Assembly (NCBI RefSeq): GCF_014647235.1
Contig: NZ_BMOU01000001.1
Location: forward strand, 1 to 64,000
DNA length: 64,000 bases
Direction: 5' to 3'
DNA from: Haloarcula pellucida
Lineage (GTDB): Archaea > Halobacteriota > Halobacteria > Halobacteriales > Haloarculaceae
In this document: piece after piece, positions 30,658 to 41,200 of the stretch
How the letters are laid out: every line of letters begins with the position of its first letter
Position numbering within the stretch: the first letter of the stretch is position 1
Translations under genes and position numbers: made by a program
Notes under the pieces: model-generated
What the model was told of the DNA's origin: nothing
Seen by the model: only the letters and a program-made list of their open reading frames with translations
The model's database searches: none

Positions 30658-30996
30658 ATGAAGCAGGCCATCGTCGCCCGGGCCGATATCGGTATGGGCG
30701 AGGGCAAACTCGCCGCGCAGGTCGCCCACGCCTCGCTGTCGGCCTACGAGGACGCCGGTCGGACGGCCCGCAACGCCTGGAAAGGCGAGGGACAGAAGAA
30801 GGTGGTCCTGAAGGCGACGAGCGAGTCCGAACTGTTCGAACTCGCCGACGTCGCCGAGCGCGAGGGCCTGCCGCATGCCATCGTCAGGGACGCCGGCCAC
30901 ACGCAACTGGACCCCGGCACGGTCACCGCCCTCGCGGTGGGGCCGGCCGAGGACGAGTCGGTGGACCGGGTCACTGGCGACCTCTCGCTGTACTGA
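30658..30996 (+). CDS. pth2: Peptidyl-tRNA hydrolase, Pth2 type (112 aa)
   Basis: The start [26 protein letters not shown] is diagnostic of Pth2 (Lys and His/Ala residues of the active site included). The second half, [38 protein letters not shown], carries the remaining active-site Asp/Thr region. It cleaves peptidyl-tRNA released from stalled ribosomes. The longer frame upstream is antisense to the Yip1-like gene and not used. Length is normal for the family. Confidence 0.92.
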   Translation: MKQAIVARADIGMGEGKLAAQVAHASLSAYEDAGRTARNAWKGEGQKKVVLKATSESELFELADVAEREGLPHAIVRDAGHTQLDPGTVTALAVGPAEDESVDRVTGDLSLY

Positions 30997-31025
30997 GGGC
31001 AGCGGAGACGACACCGACGATGTCG

Positions 31026-31033
31026 TTATATAC
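31026..31033 (+). promoter_or_regulatory. TATA box of the proteasome operon
   Basis: TTATATAC lies about 40 nt upstream of the psmA ATG at 31073. It implies a short 5' leader that includes AGGTGA at 31051-31056, a possible ribosome-binding sequence. Confidence 0.55.
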
Positions 31034-31072
31034 TAGAAGCCCTAACCTCAGGTGAACAACAGAGCACACACA

Positions 31073-31807
31073 ATGCAAGGAAACGAACAACAGGCGTACG
31101 ACCGCGGGATAACCATCTTCTCGCCGGACGGGCGCCTCTATCAGGTCGAGTACGCTCGTGAGGCAGTCAAGCGAGGGACCGCGAGTGTCGGCGTCCGCAC
31201 AGCCGACGGCGTCGTGCTGGCGGCCGACCGCCACGCCCGCTCCCCGCTCATCGAGCGCGACAGCATCGAGAAGATTCACGAGATCGACGACCACGTCGGC
31301 GTCGCGAGCGCCGGCCACGTCGCCGACGCCCGCCAGCTCATCGACGTCGCCCGGCGGCAGGCACAGGTCAACCGCCTCCGCTACGACGAACCGGCGAGCG
31401 TCGAGTCGTTGACCAAGGAGGTCACCGACTACATCCAGCAGTACACCCAGACCGGCGGCGCACGCCCGTTCGGTGTCGCCCTGCTGGTCGGCGGCATCGA
31501 GGACGGCGAACCGCGCCTGTTCGAGACGGACCCCTCGGGGACGCCCTACGAGTGGCAGGCCGTCGCTATCGGCGGATCTCGCGAGGAACTCCAGACGTTC
31601 CTCGAAGACGAGTACGCCGACGAGATGGACCTCGAAAGCGGCGTCGAACTGGCGCTACAGGCCCTCGCGTCGGTCAACGACGACGGCCTCGACGCCACCG
31701 GTGTCGACATCGCCACCGTCGACGTCGAGAGCGAGCAGTTCACCAAACTCGCCGAGGACGACATCGCCGGTCGTATCGAGGAGTTCGAACTCGGAGGTGA
31801 CGAATGA
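31073..31807 (+). CDS. psmA: Proteasome subunit alpha (244 aa)
   Basis: The ATG at 31073 gives the usual alpha-subunit opening MQGNEQQAYDRGITIFSPDG, with RLYQVEYAREAVKRGTASVG in the H0/S1 region. The alpha ring gates the 20S proteasome, and the N-terminal YDR motif sets the gate. The end is acidic (EEFELGGDE). The gene overlaps psmB by 4 bp (ATGA), so both ring subunits are made from one message. The regulatory ATPase (PAN) gene is not in the window. Confidence 0.95.
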   Translation: MQGNEQQAYDRGITIFSPDGRLYQVEYAREAVKRGTASVGVRTADGVVLAADRHARSPLIERDSIEKIHEIDDHVGVASAGHVADARQLIDVARRQAQVNRLRYDEPASVESLTKEVTDYIQQYTQTGGARPFGVALLVGGIEDGEPRLFETDPSGTPYEWQAVAIGGSREELQTFLEDEYADEMDLESGVELALQALASVNDDGLDATGVDIATVDVESEQFTKLAEDDIAGRIEEFELGGDE

Positions 31808-32499
31808 TGTACGACCCTGAGGAGCGCCTCACCGACGCCTACGAACCCGAGGTCGGCACGCTGCCGAACGACGACGGCGGCCGCGACGAGGAGACGGTCA
31901 CCAAAACGGGGACGACCACCGTCGGTATCAGCACCGAGGAAGGCGTCCTCATCGCGACGGACCGCCGCGCCTCGCTGGGCGGCCGGTTCGTCTCGAACAA
32001 GTCGGTTCAGAAGGTAGAGCAGATCCACCCGACGGCCGCCATGACGCTGGTCGGCAGCGTCGGCGGTGCGCAGTCGTTCATCCGCTCGCTGCGCTCGGAG
32101 GCGAACCTCTTCGAGGTCCGCCGCGACGAACCGCTCTCCATCCACGCGCTGGCGACGCTCGCGGGTAACTTCGCCCGCGGCGGCCCGTTCTTCGCCATCA
32201 ACCCCATCATCGGCGGGGTCGACGAGGAGGGCAGCCACGTCTACAGCGTCGACCCGGCCGGCGGCGTCCTGCAGGACGACTACACCGTCACCGGCTCGGG
32301 CACCATGGTCGCGACGGGGACCATCGAGGGCGAGTACGACCCCGAGATGAGTCTCGAAGACGCTCGCGCACTGGCTATCCGCGCCGTGCAGGCGGCTGCA
32401 GAGCGTGACACTGGCTCTGGGAACGGTATCGTCCTCGCGGAGATCACCGAGGACGGCGTCGAGATCGACCGCTTCGACGACTACGAGTCGGCGGTCTGA
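31804..32499 (+). CDS. psmB: Proteasome subunit beta precursor (231 aa)
   Basis: The 36-residue propeptide ends TVTKTG, followed by the mature N-terminus TTTVGISTEEGV, so Thr37 is the catalytic nucleophile after self-cleavage. Asp53 (ATDRRA) corresponds to position 17, and Lys70 (NKSVQK) aligns with the catalytic Lys33 after a one-residue insertion. GSVGGAQSFI and the SGSGNG region near the C-terminus complete the active-site set. It forms the inner rings of the 20S core. Two consecutive ATGs open the gene; the overlap with psmA favours the first. Confidence 0.95.
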   Translation: MMYDPEERLTDAYEPEVGTLPNDDGGRDEETVTKTGTTTVGISTEEGVLIATDRRASLGGRFVSNKSVQKVEQIHPTAAMTLVGSVGGAQSFIRSLRSEANLFEVRRDEPLSIHALATLAGNFARGGPFFAINPIIGGVDEEGSHVYSVDPAGGVLQDDYTVTGSGTMVATGTIEGEYDPEMSLEDARALAIRAVQAAAERDTGSGNGIVLAEITEDGVEIDRFDDYESAV

Positions 32500-32548
32500 C
32501 CGCCTCAGGCGTTCTCTCTGCGTTTTCGGCTCCGGTGGCGAGCGGCGC

Positions 32549-32713
32549 CTATCGCGGCACCTCGACCCACCCGCATATCCACGCCTCTTCGGCGTCGGGA
32601 CAGTAGGCCACGGTACGGCCGCTGAACTCGGTAATCACTACGTCGCTTTCGCGCCACCGCTCGACGCGCTCCCCCATGTCGTCGCGTCTGTGTTCTGATT
32701 CGGGTTCTGTCAC
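32549..32713 (-). CDS. Small haloarchaeal protein (54 aa)
   Basis: On the minus strand a GTG at 32713 (or the internal ATG at 32677) opens VTEPESEHRRDDMGERVERW, then VVITEFSGRTVAYC and AEEAWICGWVEVPR before a stop at 32549. Short proteins with an acidic helix and a final W-I-x-x-x-V-x-V strand are widespread in haloarchaea and carried in annotations as DUF families. It is convergent with psmB and divergent from the MFS gene. Function unknown. Confidence 0.6.
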   Translation of the reverse strand: MTEPESEHRRDDMGERVERWRESDVVITEFSGRTVAYCPDAEEAWICGWVEVPR

Positions 32714-32868
32714 GGTACCCCTCGTCCGATGGTGAGCGACCGACGACCCTCGTTATGCCGTTGCTAACCCACTGCACCGCTCTGCTCTGCATCTCTACAG
32801 GGAGATATATAGTCACTACCACGCCGGGATTCGTGGCTATAAGTGCGACCCGCGTCTGCCCCCAGTCG

Positions 32869-34242
32869 ATGGCTACGGACCACGCCGACGAGGACGTCGA
32901 CCTGCTCGACGCGTTCCGGCAGTTCTTCGCGCTGGAACGGGACGTCCTCGTCCTCTCGCTGTCGATGCTTGCGTTCTCGCTCGCCTTTCAGATGACCAGT
33001 CGCTACGTCCCCGAGTACATGCGGCTCCTCGGCGCGAGCGCGGGCGTCATCGGTCTCTACGGCAGCGTCGGCAACCTCATCAGCGCCGTCTACCCCTACC
33101 CCGGCGGGGCCGTCTCGGACCGCCTCGGCTCCCGGTTCGCGCTCACGGCCTTCGCCGTGTTGGCGACGCTCGGGTTCGGCGTCTGGTACCTCGCCGCTGT
33201 CGTCGGCACCGTCGCTGTCGGTCCGGTGACCGTCCCCGCGTGGGCGTTCGTCTTCGTCGGCCTGTTTCTGGCCCAAGCGTGGAAGTCGTTCGGCCTCGGC
33301 GCGACGTTCGCGATCGTCAAGCAGAGCGTCCCGCCGGCCCGACTGGCGATGGGCTTTGCCAGCACCGAGGTGTTCCGACGACTGGGTTTTCTCATCGGTC
33401 CGTTGCTGGCGGCGGGCTTACTCGCCGTCTCGGCGACGTTCGTCGGCGGCTTCCAACTCGTCTTGCTCGTCGCGATCGCCTGTGGTGCGGTGGCGACGGT
33501 GGCCCAGCACGTCCTCTACGACGCTAGCGAGGACACGTTAGGCAAATCCTTCGAGGGGGTAGCGCAGGTCCTCGACGACCTTCGGGGGATGCCGGAGACG
33601 CTCCGCCCCCTGCTCGTCGCCGATACGCTCGTCCGTTTTGCCAACGGCATGGTGTACGTCTTCTTCGTCATCGTCGTCACGGACTTCCTCTCGGTCGGGT
33701 TCTCCGGATTCGGCCTCTCGCTTCGGCCCGACGCCTTCTTCGGCGTCCTCCTCGGCGTGGAGATGGTCGTCGCTATCCTCTCGATGGCCCCCGTCTCGAA
33801 ACTCGCCGAGTACGCCGGGCTGAAACCCGCCGTCGCGCTTGGCTTTTCGGTGTATGCTATCTTCCCGCTGGTGCTCATCTACGCGCCGGCGGACCAGTGG
33901 ATACTGCTCTTGCTCTTTGCGTACTCGGGCCTCCGCTTTGCGGGCCTGCCCGCACACAAGGCGCTCATCGTCGGCCCGGCCGAACGCGACGCCGGCGGCC
34001 GCGTCACCGGGACGTACTACCTCGTCCGGAACACGCTCGTCATCCCCAGCGCCGCGCTGGGCGGATGGCTCTACGGGAGCGAGTGGGTCCTCTCGCTCCC
34101 CGAGGCCGTTGGCCCACTCGCGCTCCCCGAGTTCGCACTCCGAGCGGGCCCGGAACTGGCCTTCGGCGTCGCGACGGCGGTCGGCGTCGTCGGCGTCGCG
34201 TACTTCCTCGTCTTCGGCGAGGAGTTCGAGGCCTACGCGTGA
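32869..34242 (+). CDS. Major facilitator superfamily transporter (457 aa)
   Basis: I use the ATG at 32869 (MATDHADEDVDLLDAF), because the 38 residues before it are not membrane-like. About twelve hydrophobic helices are present. The loop between helices 2 and 3 reads YPYPGGAVSDRLGSRFAL, the MFS signature GxxxDRxGxR. A longer central loop (DASEDTLGKSFEGVAQVLDDL) separates the two halves. Substrate cannot be read from sequence; the family imports or exports sugars, drugs and other small molecules by ion coupling. Confidence 0.85.
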   Translation: MATDHADEDVDLLDAFRQFFALERDVLVLSLSMLAFSLAFQMTSRYVPEYMRLLGASAGVIGLYGSVGNLISAVYPYPGGAVSDRLGSRFALTAFAVLATLGFGVWYLAAVVGTVAVGPVTVPAWAFVFVGLFLAQAWKSFGLGATFAIVKQSVPPARLAMGFASTEVFRRLGFLIGPLLAAGLLAVSATFVGGFQLVLLVAIACGAVATVAQHVLYDASEDTLGKSFEGVAQVLDDLRGMPETLRPLLVADTLVRFANGMVYVFFVIVVTDFLSVGFSGFGLSLRPDAFFGVLLGVEMVVAILSMAPVSKLAEYAGLKPAVALGFSVYAIFPLVLIYAPADQWILLLLFAYSGLRFAGLPAHKALIVGPAERDAGGRVTGTYYLVRNTLVIPSAALGGWLYGSEWVLSLPEAVGPLALPEFALRAGPELAFGVATAVGVVGVAYFLVFGEEFEAYA

Positions 34243-34290
34243 CCGACGACGAACGCCAACGCTAAACCCGGCCCGACGAACAGGGCACCA

Positions 34291-35682
34291 ATGCGCGAGG
34301 CCCACCCCATCGAGCGAGTGGTCGGCATGGAGTACTACGTCAGCGACGCCGACGGCGTGGGCGGCCACCTGCGAGCGAGCCCCGAGGACTTCCGGGTCAC
34401 CGAACTGGAGGCGTTCGATACGTCGCCCGTCGACGCCGACACCGGCGCGTACCCCCACCTCGTCCTCCGCGTCGAGTTACACAACTGGGACACGAACGAC
34501 TTCGCGAGCGCGCTCTCCGACCGACTCGGAATCTCCCGCGAGCGCGTCTCGTGGGCCGGGACGAAGGACAAGCGGGCGGTCACCCGGCAGTTGTTCTCGG
34601 TGAAGGGCATCGACGCCGACGACGTGCCCGACGTGGACGGGACGGATATCGAGGTCGTCGGCCGCGCCGGCCGGCCGGTCCTCTTCGGTGACCTCGCGGG
34701 CAACGCCTTCGACATCGTGGTGCGTGACACCGAAAACGCGGCGAACGCCGCGAGCGTACTGGCGGACCTGCGGGCGTTCGCGGACAGTGAAGGGACCGAA
34801 CCGCGGGACGGCGGCCCCGAGGACAGTGACGCCGACTCGCTCCCCGACGGCGAGTCGACCGTCGGCGTCCCGAACTACTTCGGCCAGCAGCGGTTCGGGT
34901 CGCGCCGTCCAGTCACCCACGAGGTCGGCCTCGCAATCGTCCGCGAGGACTGGGAGGGGGCGGTGCTCGCCTACGTGGGCAACCCGCACGAGCGCGAACC
35001 CGAGGCCACGCAGGCCGCCCGGTCCTACGTCGACGAGACCCGTGACTGGGAAGGTGCGCTGGACCGCCTGCCGCGGGCGCTGGGCTACGAGCGGTCGATG
35101 TGTCACACGCTCGTCGAGAACGGTGCCGACTCGCCCGCAGACTTCCGTGAAGCCGTCGAAACGCTGCCGACGAACCTCCAGACGCTGTTCGTCAACGCCG
35201 CCCAGTCCTACGTCTTCAACCGCATCCTCTCTGCGCGACTCGAACGGGGACTGCCGTTCGACCGCCCCGTCGAGGGCGACGTGGTGTGTTTCGCCGATAG
35301 TGACGCTCCCGAGGGACTGCGACTCCCGGACCCCGACCGCACCCAGCGCGTGACCGAGCAACGCCTGCGGACCGTCGAGCGACACTGCGAGCGCGGCCGG
35401 GCGTTCGTCACGGCACCGCTGGTCGGCACCGAGACGGAACTAGCCGACGGCGAACCCGGCGAGATAGAGCGCGACGTGCTGGCCGACGTGGGCCTCGAAC
35501 CGGGCGATTTCGATCTGCCGGGCGAGTTCGACAGCGAGGGCACCCGTCGAGCGATTATGGTCCGGACGGACCTCGGCGTCGACCGCGACGGCGACGACCT
35601 GACGTTCTCTTTTGCGCTCCCGAAGGGCAGTTACGCGACGGTCCTCTTACGGGAGTTCCGCAAGACGGACCCGGACGCGTAG
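34291..35682 (+). CDS. truD: tRNA pseudouridine(13) synthase TruD (463 aa)
   Basis: The TruD signature [11 protein letters not shown] lies at about residues 90-100, with the catalytic Asp in it. The opening ([26 protein letters not shown]) and [20 protein letters not shown] in the middle are also typical. An insertion domain (TRUD domain) spans about residues 195-370, with [23 protein letters not shown] in it. The enzyme converts U13 in tRNAs to pseudouridine. The start could also be the Met at 34330 (MEYYV); both fit. Co-directional with the neighbouring transporter gene. Confidence 0.92.
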   Translation: MREAHPIERVVGMEYYVSDADGVGGHLRASPEDFRVTELEAFDTSPVDADTGAYPHLVLRVELHNWDTNDFASALSDRLGISRERVSWAGTKDKRAVTRQLFSVKGIDADDVPDVDGTDIEVVGRAGRPVLFGDLAGNAFDIVVRDTENAANAASVLADLRAFADSEGTEPRDGGPEDSDADSLPDGESTVGVPNYFGQQRFGSRRPVTHEVGLAIVREDWEGAVLAYVGNPHEREPEATQAARSYVDETRDWEGALDRLPRALGYERSMCHTLVENGADSPADFREAVETLPTNLQTLFVNAAQSYVFNRILSARLERGLPFDRPVEGDVVCFADSDAPEGLRLPDPDRTQRVTEQRLRTVERHCERGRAFVTAPLVGTETELADGEPGEIERDVLADVGLEPGDFDLPGEFDSEGTRRAIMVRTDLGVDRDGDDLTFSFALPKGSYATVLLREFRKTDPDA

Positions 35683-35731
35683 GGAACGCGAACCGTCTGG
35701 CTTATCCGGCCGAGCGCCCCTACACCCACGC

Positions 35732-36460
35732 ATGGACTGCCGGCAGTGTGCGACGCCGCTGGACCGACCGGGCGACTACTGTCTGGTCTGTCACACTGCC
35801 AACACTGAGGCGGTCGTCCTCGAACTCGGCCGCGACCGGGCGACCGTCTCCTGTATCGCCGACGAGTCCGTCGTCGGCCAACGGACGGTGACGACGACGC
35901 CGGAGGGCGACGGCAGCGACGAGAAGAGCGTCGTCGAGTTGCGCAACTTCGCCGGTCTCGTCGCCGACGAAGTGCGGCGCAAGCGCCCGGAGGAGGTGTA
36001 CGTCACCGGCGACCGCGACGTCATCGCCGCGGTCCGGGGTCAGTTGCACCACGAGTTCTTCCGCGTCGAAGGCGAGGACCCCGTCCAGCGGGTACTGGAC
36101 CGACAGGGCGAACCCGCGCTGGACGTCGTCGACGCCGCGCCGGCCGAGAAGCTGGGCGGGAGTCACTCGACGCTCATCGGCGGCCGCTCCGGCCAGCGGG
36201 TCATCCACACTGTCGCCGGCCACCCGCACGTCAAGAAGGTCATCCCCGGCCCTATCGACGCCGGCGGGTCGAGTTCGCCCACGGGCGTCCGGGCGAAGGC
36301 GACGCGGGCCGACACCAACGGCAACGTCCGCGTCCTGATTCGGGACGGCTCCAGTGTGCAGGAGAACCGCGTCGTCACGACGGCTGGCGACCGGGAACTC
36401 GGCGAACACGTCCGGGACGACCTGAACGAAGCGCTGCGGGACGCCGAGTTACAGGACTGA
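35732..36460 (+). CDS. DUF2103-type archaeal protein with N-terminal zinc ribbon (242 aa)
   Basis: Residues 3-20 carry a zinc ribbon, CRQCATPLDRPGDYCLVC. A middle alpha/beta part (RPEEVYVTGDRDVIAAVRGQLHHEFFRVEG) follows. The C-terminal domain GGSHSTLIGGRSGQRVIHTVAGHPHVKKVIPGPI is the region I associate with DUF2103 (predicted metal-binding). Known only as conserved in archaea; a nucleic-acid role is plausible but unproven. Follows truD by 49 bp. Confidence 0.75.
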   Translation: MDCRQCATPLDRPGDYCLVCHTANTEAVVLELGRDRATVSCIADESVVGQRTVTTTPEGDGSDEKSVVELRNFAGLVADEVRRKRPEEVYVTGDRDVIAAVRGQLHHEFFRVEGEDPVQRVLDRQGEPALDVVDAAPAEKLGGSHSTLIGGRSGQRVIHTVAGHPHVKKVIPGPIDAGGSSSPTGVRAKATRADTNGNVRVLIRDGSSVQENRVVTTAGDRELGEHVRDDLNEALRDAELQD

Positions 36461-36490
36461 CGCCGTCGCTTCGCGCGCGGTTCGATAGTG

Positions 36491-37063
36491 CTACGACCGC
36501 CGTCGGGCGTCGAAGACGAGTGGGACGACGTGGAGGACCCCCAACAGGAGAAAGGCGACCGGTTCGACCAGCGAGAACCGCACGCTGCCGATGAGGAGGA
36601 CGGCCAGTGCGACGACGCCCGAGACGAGGTAGGCCCGGCCCCGGTCGGCGTGCCCGGGACCTTCCAACAAGCCGGCCGTCCAGCAGTACCCCACCGCGGC
36701 GGCGCCGACCCACGCGTGCCAGAACGCCAGCGGTTCGGGGACGAGTCCCGCGAGACCGGTCAGCGTCAGGCCCATCGCCGTGCCGTTGACCGCCCCCCAG
36801 ACGAACATCGCGTCGGAGAAGCGCACGGCGTCCGGACCGTGCAGGACCGTCGTGCCCGAAAACGCGCCCACGAGGACGACCCACAGCGCAGTGGCGCCGA
36901 GGGCGGCGTTCGGCGGGTCGAGCCACGCGAGCGTCTGTGTCCCGCCCCAGCCGAGGGCGCCGACGGTCGCCCCGGCCAGCAGAAACTCGGCTTCCGTGAG
37001 GCGGCCGCTGGTCGCCGGGGCGACCGCTGTGAGGCGGGTCCGGAGCCGGTCTGTCACTGCCAT
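36491..37063 (-). CDS. Membrane protein of unknown function (190 aa)
   Basis: The ATG at 37063 opens MAVTDRLRTRLTAVAPATSG. A longer frame upstream has an Arg-rich N-terminus that overlaps the next gene in a different frame and is rejected. Five to six hydrophobic helices follow (for example EFLLAGATVGALGWGGTQTLAW, ALWVVLVGAFSGTTVLHGP, YLVSGVVALAVLLIGSV). No transport motif seen. Adjacent to a smaller membrane-protein gene in the same direction, 41 bp apart. Confidence 0.65.
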   Translation of the reverse strand: MAVTDRLRTRLTAVAPATSGRLTEAEFLLAGATVGALGWGGTQTLAWLDPPNAALGATALWVVLVGAFSGTTVLHGPDAVRFSDAMFVWGAVNGTAMGLTLTGLAGLVPEPLAFWHAWVGAAAVGYCWTAGLLEGPGHADRGRAYLVSGVVALAVLLIGSVRFSLVEPVAFLLLGVLHVVPLVFDARRRS

Positions 37064-37104
37064 CGCTGGTCGTTCGGCGTCGACGGTAATGGATGTGGCT
37101 GTCC

Positions 37105-37350
37105 CTACGCTAGCTCTGCGGCCAGCAGGAGGACGCTCGGTGCCACCAGCAGGACGACGCCCACGAACATGAGCAACGCCGGGAGCACGAGCAGCCCCAT
37201 CTCGGTGAACAGCCACAGCCCGAGCCCCGCGAGCAGCGCGGCGAGCCCGACGAGGCGCAGTAGCCATGTGACGACACCCTCGAGTTCGGAGTCTGCGACG
37301 ACTTCGACGACTTCGAGTGCTTCGTCCATAGCACCAGCACCGTTTGTCAT
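37105..37350 (-). CDS. Small membrane protein (81 aa)
   Basis: An acidic N-terminus (MTNGAGAMDEALEVVEVVADSELEG) precedes two hydrophobic helices, about 28-47 and 50-76. It is co-directional with the membrane-protein gene downstream and divergent from the L37Ae gene. No family recognised; the two may form one membrane complex. Confidence 0.6.
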   Translation of the reverse strand: MTNGAGAMDEALEVVEVVADSELEGVVTWLLRLVGLAALLAGLGLWLFTEMGLLVLPALLMFVGVVLLVAPSVLLLAAELA

Positions 37351-37480
37351 GGCGACGGTTAGTCGCTGTGGCTACGGTTCCACCGCTCGGTGGGCCGCCG
37401 CGGGTGTGAGTGCCTGACGCAGTTCAGTTTACGTCCGTCTCGAAGGGCTTATGTGGACGCTGGGCCGACCAGAGAGTACT

Positions 37481-37759
37481 ATGGCCAACAAGAGAGGACG
37501 AACCGGGAGCGCCGGTCGATTCGGCGCTCGCTACGGTCGCGTCGCCCGCCGCCGCGTCGCAGAAATCGAGTCGGAGATGAACGAGGACCACGCCTGCCCG
37601 AACTGCGGCGAGGACCGCGTCGACCGGCAGGGCACCGGCATCTGGCAGTGCAGCTACTGTGACTACAAGTACACCGGCGGGAGCTACAAGCCCCAGACGC
37701 CCGGTGGCAAGACTGTCCGCCGCTCGATCCGCGCCGCGCTGGCCGAAGACGAGGAATAA
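37481..37759 (+). CDS. rpl37ae: 50S ribosomal protein L37Ae (92 aa)
   Basis: The sequence [20 protein letters not shown] with basic residues, followed by [22 protein letters not shown] (a CxxC...CxxC zinc ribbon), is typical of L37Ae. It is a structural protein of the archaeal/eukaryotic large subunit. First gene of a compact operon with rpoP and the Pcc1 gene, a common archaeal arrangement. Confidence 0.95.
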   Translation: MANKRGRTGSAGRFGARYGRVARRRVAEIESEMNEDHACPNCGEDRVDRQGTGIWQCSYCDYKYTGGSYKPQTPGGKTVRRSIRAALAEDEE

Positions 37760-37786
37760 AGGGCCTCGACGCCCCACATATCTGGT

Positions 37787-37921
37787 ATGAGCTACAAGTG
37801 TTCACGCTGTAAGCGCGACGTAACACTCGACGAGTACGGTGGCGTCCGCTGTCCGTACTGTGGTCACCGCGTTCTGCTGAAAGAGCGGTCGCCCGACGTC
37901 AAAGAAGTCGACGTCAAGTGA
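37787..37921 (+). CDS. rpoP: DNA-directed RNA polymerase subunit P (44 aa)
   Basis: The frame from ATG 37787 reads [20 protein letters not shown] followed by [19 protein letters not shown], with the CxxC...CxxC zinc ribbon of RpoP/Rpb12. It holds the Rpo3-Rpo10-Rpo11 platform of the polymerase. The stop overlaps the Pcc1 start (GTGA) and the gene follows L37Ae by 27 bp, so it is translated in an operon. Confidence 0.93.
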   Translation: MSYKCSRCKRDVTLDEYGGVRCPYCGHRVLLKERSPDVKEVDVK

Positions 37922-38166
37922 CGGACACACACCGAACGATTCTCACGTTCGACTACCCGGACGAAGAGCGCGCACGCCGCGTCGAGCGGAGCCTCCGCCC
38001 GGAACTGGGTGCCATCGACGGCGACCGGACGACGGCGACGCTGACCCGCGACGGCGCGACACTGGAGTGTACTGTCACGGCCACCGACCTCGTCGCGCTC
38101 CGGGCGGGGTGTAACACGTGGCTGACGCTGACGAGCGTCGCCGAGGCCGCCGGCGAGTGTCGATAG
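37918..38166 (+). CDS. pcc1: KEOPS complex subunit Pcc1 (82 aa)
   Basis: The GTG start overlaps the rpoP stop. The small alpha/beta domain starts [24 protein letters not shown] and ends [23 protein letters not shown], the pattern of Pcc1/LAGE3. Pcc1 dimerises in KEOPS, which makes the N6-threonylcarbamoyl-A37 modification of tRNAs. The position behind L37Ae-RpoP is the usual one in haloarchaea. Confidence 0.88.
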   Translation: MTDTHRTILTFDYPDEERARRVERSLRPELGAIDGDRTTATLTRDGATLECTVTATDLVALRAGCNTWLTLTSVAEAAGECR

Positions 38167-38273
38167 CACGCGCCGCCCTCGGGCGATTCGACTATCGATT
38201 CAGATAAACTGACCGACAGTATATAGTTGGGGGAGGTGGTGGGTACGCCCAACACGAGACCGCGGACTACTGC

Positions 38274-41200
38274 ATGACAGAGCACTCTCAGCCTCGGACC
38301 GTTGCTGCGGACAGCCAGCAGACCGAGCGCAGCACCGTTCTGTACGTCGATGCCGACGCCGCGTCACGCGAGCGAACACGGACCGAGATGACCGACCACC
38401 GGCCGGAGGTCGACGTCGCTGCCGTCGGGAGTTCCGATGCGGCACTCGACGTCGGCGCGTCGAGACCACCGGCGTGTCTCGTCGTCGACCCTGTGGGTAT
38501 CGAAGCGGCCGACCACCTCGTCGAGACGTTCGACTGTCCCGCGATACTGTATTCGGCACGGGACCCGGCGGCCGTCGACGACGCATTGCTGGGTTCGTCG
38601 ACGACGGTGGTCGAGAAGGGCCCCAGCACACACGGGGCCTTCCTCGCCGAGAAAGTCGTCAGCGTCACCGAGTCGGTGACGGATCGGTCGACGTACGCAC
38701 TCCAGACGGCGGTCGACGACGTCGCGAACCGCGCCGACGAGGGCGAGTTGACGCTACTGGTCGACGACGCGGGCGACCCAGTTTGGTCGCGCGGCTCCGC
38801 CGAAGACGTCCCGGGCCTCGACTTCGAGACGGCGAACGTCTACGACGCGGTGGCGACGCTCGCGTCCGACACCGCGACCGGGGACGTGGCGGACAGGCTC
38901 CGTTCGGACCCGACGGACCCGGTAACGGTTCGGGCCGAGACGGCCCGGGGCGAGCGGTACCTCCAGTTCCGGGGGTACGACCTGCCGGACGCTGCCGGAT
39001 CGCTCCGACTCTTCGAGATCACCGACGTCACGCCAGCGGCCCGTCGGGAGGCCAGACTGTCGCTGCTCGAAATGCTGACCGAGCAGGCGCAGGACGGCCT
39101 GTATACGCTCGACGAACGCGGCGTCATCGACTACTGTAACGAGTCGTTCGCAGCGATGCTGGGCTACGACCCGTCGGAACTGACCGGCACACACGCGGCC
39201 GAGACGCTCGCGCCCGGCGAGTTGGCGAACGGCCAGCAGACCATCGAACAGTTGCTCACCAGCGACGCCGACGACGCGAGCGTCGACCTCACCTGCCGAT
39301 GTAAGGACGGGACGGAGCGTGAGATATCCATCCACTACACGCTGCTCCGAGACGACAGCGGCGCGTACCGCGGTCTGAACGGCGTCGCCCGGGATGTCAC
39401 CGAGCGCCGTGAACGCGAGCGAGCACTCAGGGAACGCACGAAACTGTTCGAAGGGTTGGTCGACCGCTTCCCGAACGGTACGGTGTTCCTGTTCGACGAG
39501 GAGTTCCGGTACACGGAAGCGGGCGGCGAAGACCTGAAAACACACGGTTTCGAACCGTCGGATTTCGTCGGGAAGACGCCACGAGAGGTGCTGCCCTCAG
39601 AGAACGCGTCACTCCTCGAAGAGGCGTACGGAGCGGCCTTCGAGGGGCGGACCAGTGCGTTCGTCGACGAGTATCGGGGCGACCACTACTACGTGCAGGT
39701 GATACCGATACGCGACGACGACGGGGCGGTCGTCTCGGGCATGACCGTCGCACAGAACATCACGGACCGGGTGGAGTACGAACAAGAACTCGAACAGTCG
39801 AACACGCTCCTGTCGACGTTACTCGACGCGCTCCCGGTGGGTATCCTCGTCGAGGACGACGACCGCGAGATACGGACGGCCAACCAGCGACTCGTCGACA
39901 TCTTCGACATCCCCGGATCGGCCGAAGACCTCGTCGGCACGGACTGTTCGGTCGCCGTCGAGCGCGTGAGCCAGCGGTTCGCCGACCCCGAGTGCTTCCT
40001 CGACGAGACAGCGCAGTTGCTGGCGGCCCGCTCGACCGACCTCCGAACAGACCTCGAACTGAGCGACGGGCGGACGGTACAGCGGAGTTACCTCCCTATC
40101 GACCTGCCGGACGGCGAGGCGAACCTCTGGCTCTACCGGGACGTCACCGAGCAGCGGGACCGGGAACGAGAACTGGTGCGAACGACCGAACGCCTCGAAC
40201 TCGCGTTGGAGGGGGCCGAACTGGGCGTCTGGGACTGGAACGTCGAGACCGGCGACGTCTCCTTCGACGAGCGCTGGGTGGGGATGCTCGGGTACTCCCT
40301 GTCGGACCTCGATCAGCGGATAGAGACCTGGGAGGATCTGGTCCATCCCGACGACCTCGAACGCGCCTGGGACGCCATCGAGTCACACTTCGAGGGCGAG
40401 ACGGACATCTACCGGTGCGACCACCGACTGCGGACGAAAGACGGCGACTACAAGTGGATACGGGACCTCGGCCGGGTGTTCGAACGTGACGAGGACGGCG
40501 ACCCGATTCGAGCCGTCGGCATCCATCAGGACATCACCGAACAAAAACGCCGCCAGCGAGAACTCGAAACACAGCGCGACGAACTGGTGACGCTCACGCG
40601 GGTCCACGTCCTCATTCAGGACGTCATCCGAGCGCTCGGGACGGCGGCGACCCGGGACGAAATCGAGACGACCGTCTGTAACCGACTGGTCGAGTCAGAC
40701 CTGTACGAACTCGCGTGGATCGGCGAGCGCGACGGGACGGGAGGGCCCCTCTCCCGGAAGACGACGGCGGGCAACGACGAGGGGTACCTCGACACCATCC
40801 AGAAACTCGCGGAACCCGCCACTCGGACGAACGACCCCGGAACGACCGCTATCCGGACCGGCGAGGTACAGGTCATCCACGACGTGGCGACCGACGAGCG
40901 GATGGACGACTGGCGCGACGAGGCGCTGGCGCGGGACTTCCGCTCGGCCGCGGTCATCCCCCTCCGGCACGACGACGTCGTCCACGCCGCGCTCATCGTC
41001 TACGCGAACCGGGCCGAAGCGTTTAGCTCCAGAGCGCTCGACGCCCTCACGGTTCTGGGCGAGACAGTCGGATTCGCCTTCACAGCCGTCCAGAACAGAC
41101 GGTTACTGACACGCGACCGGATCGTCGAGATGGAGTTCAAGTCCGAAGACCCGGACGCGTACCCGCTCGTCGTGGCTCGTCGACACGACTGTCGGCTCGA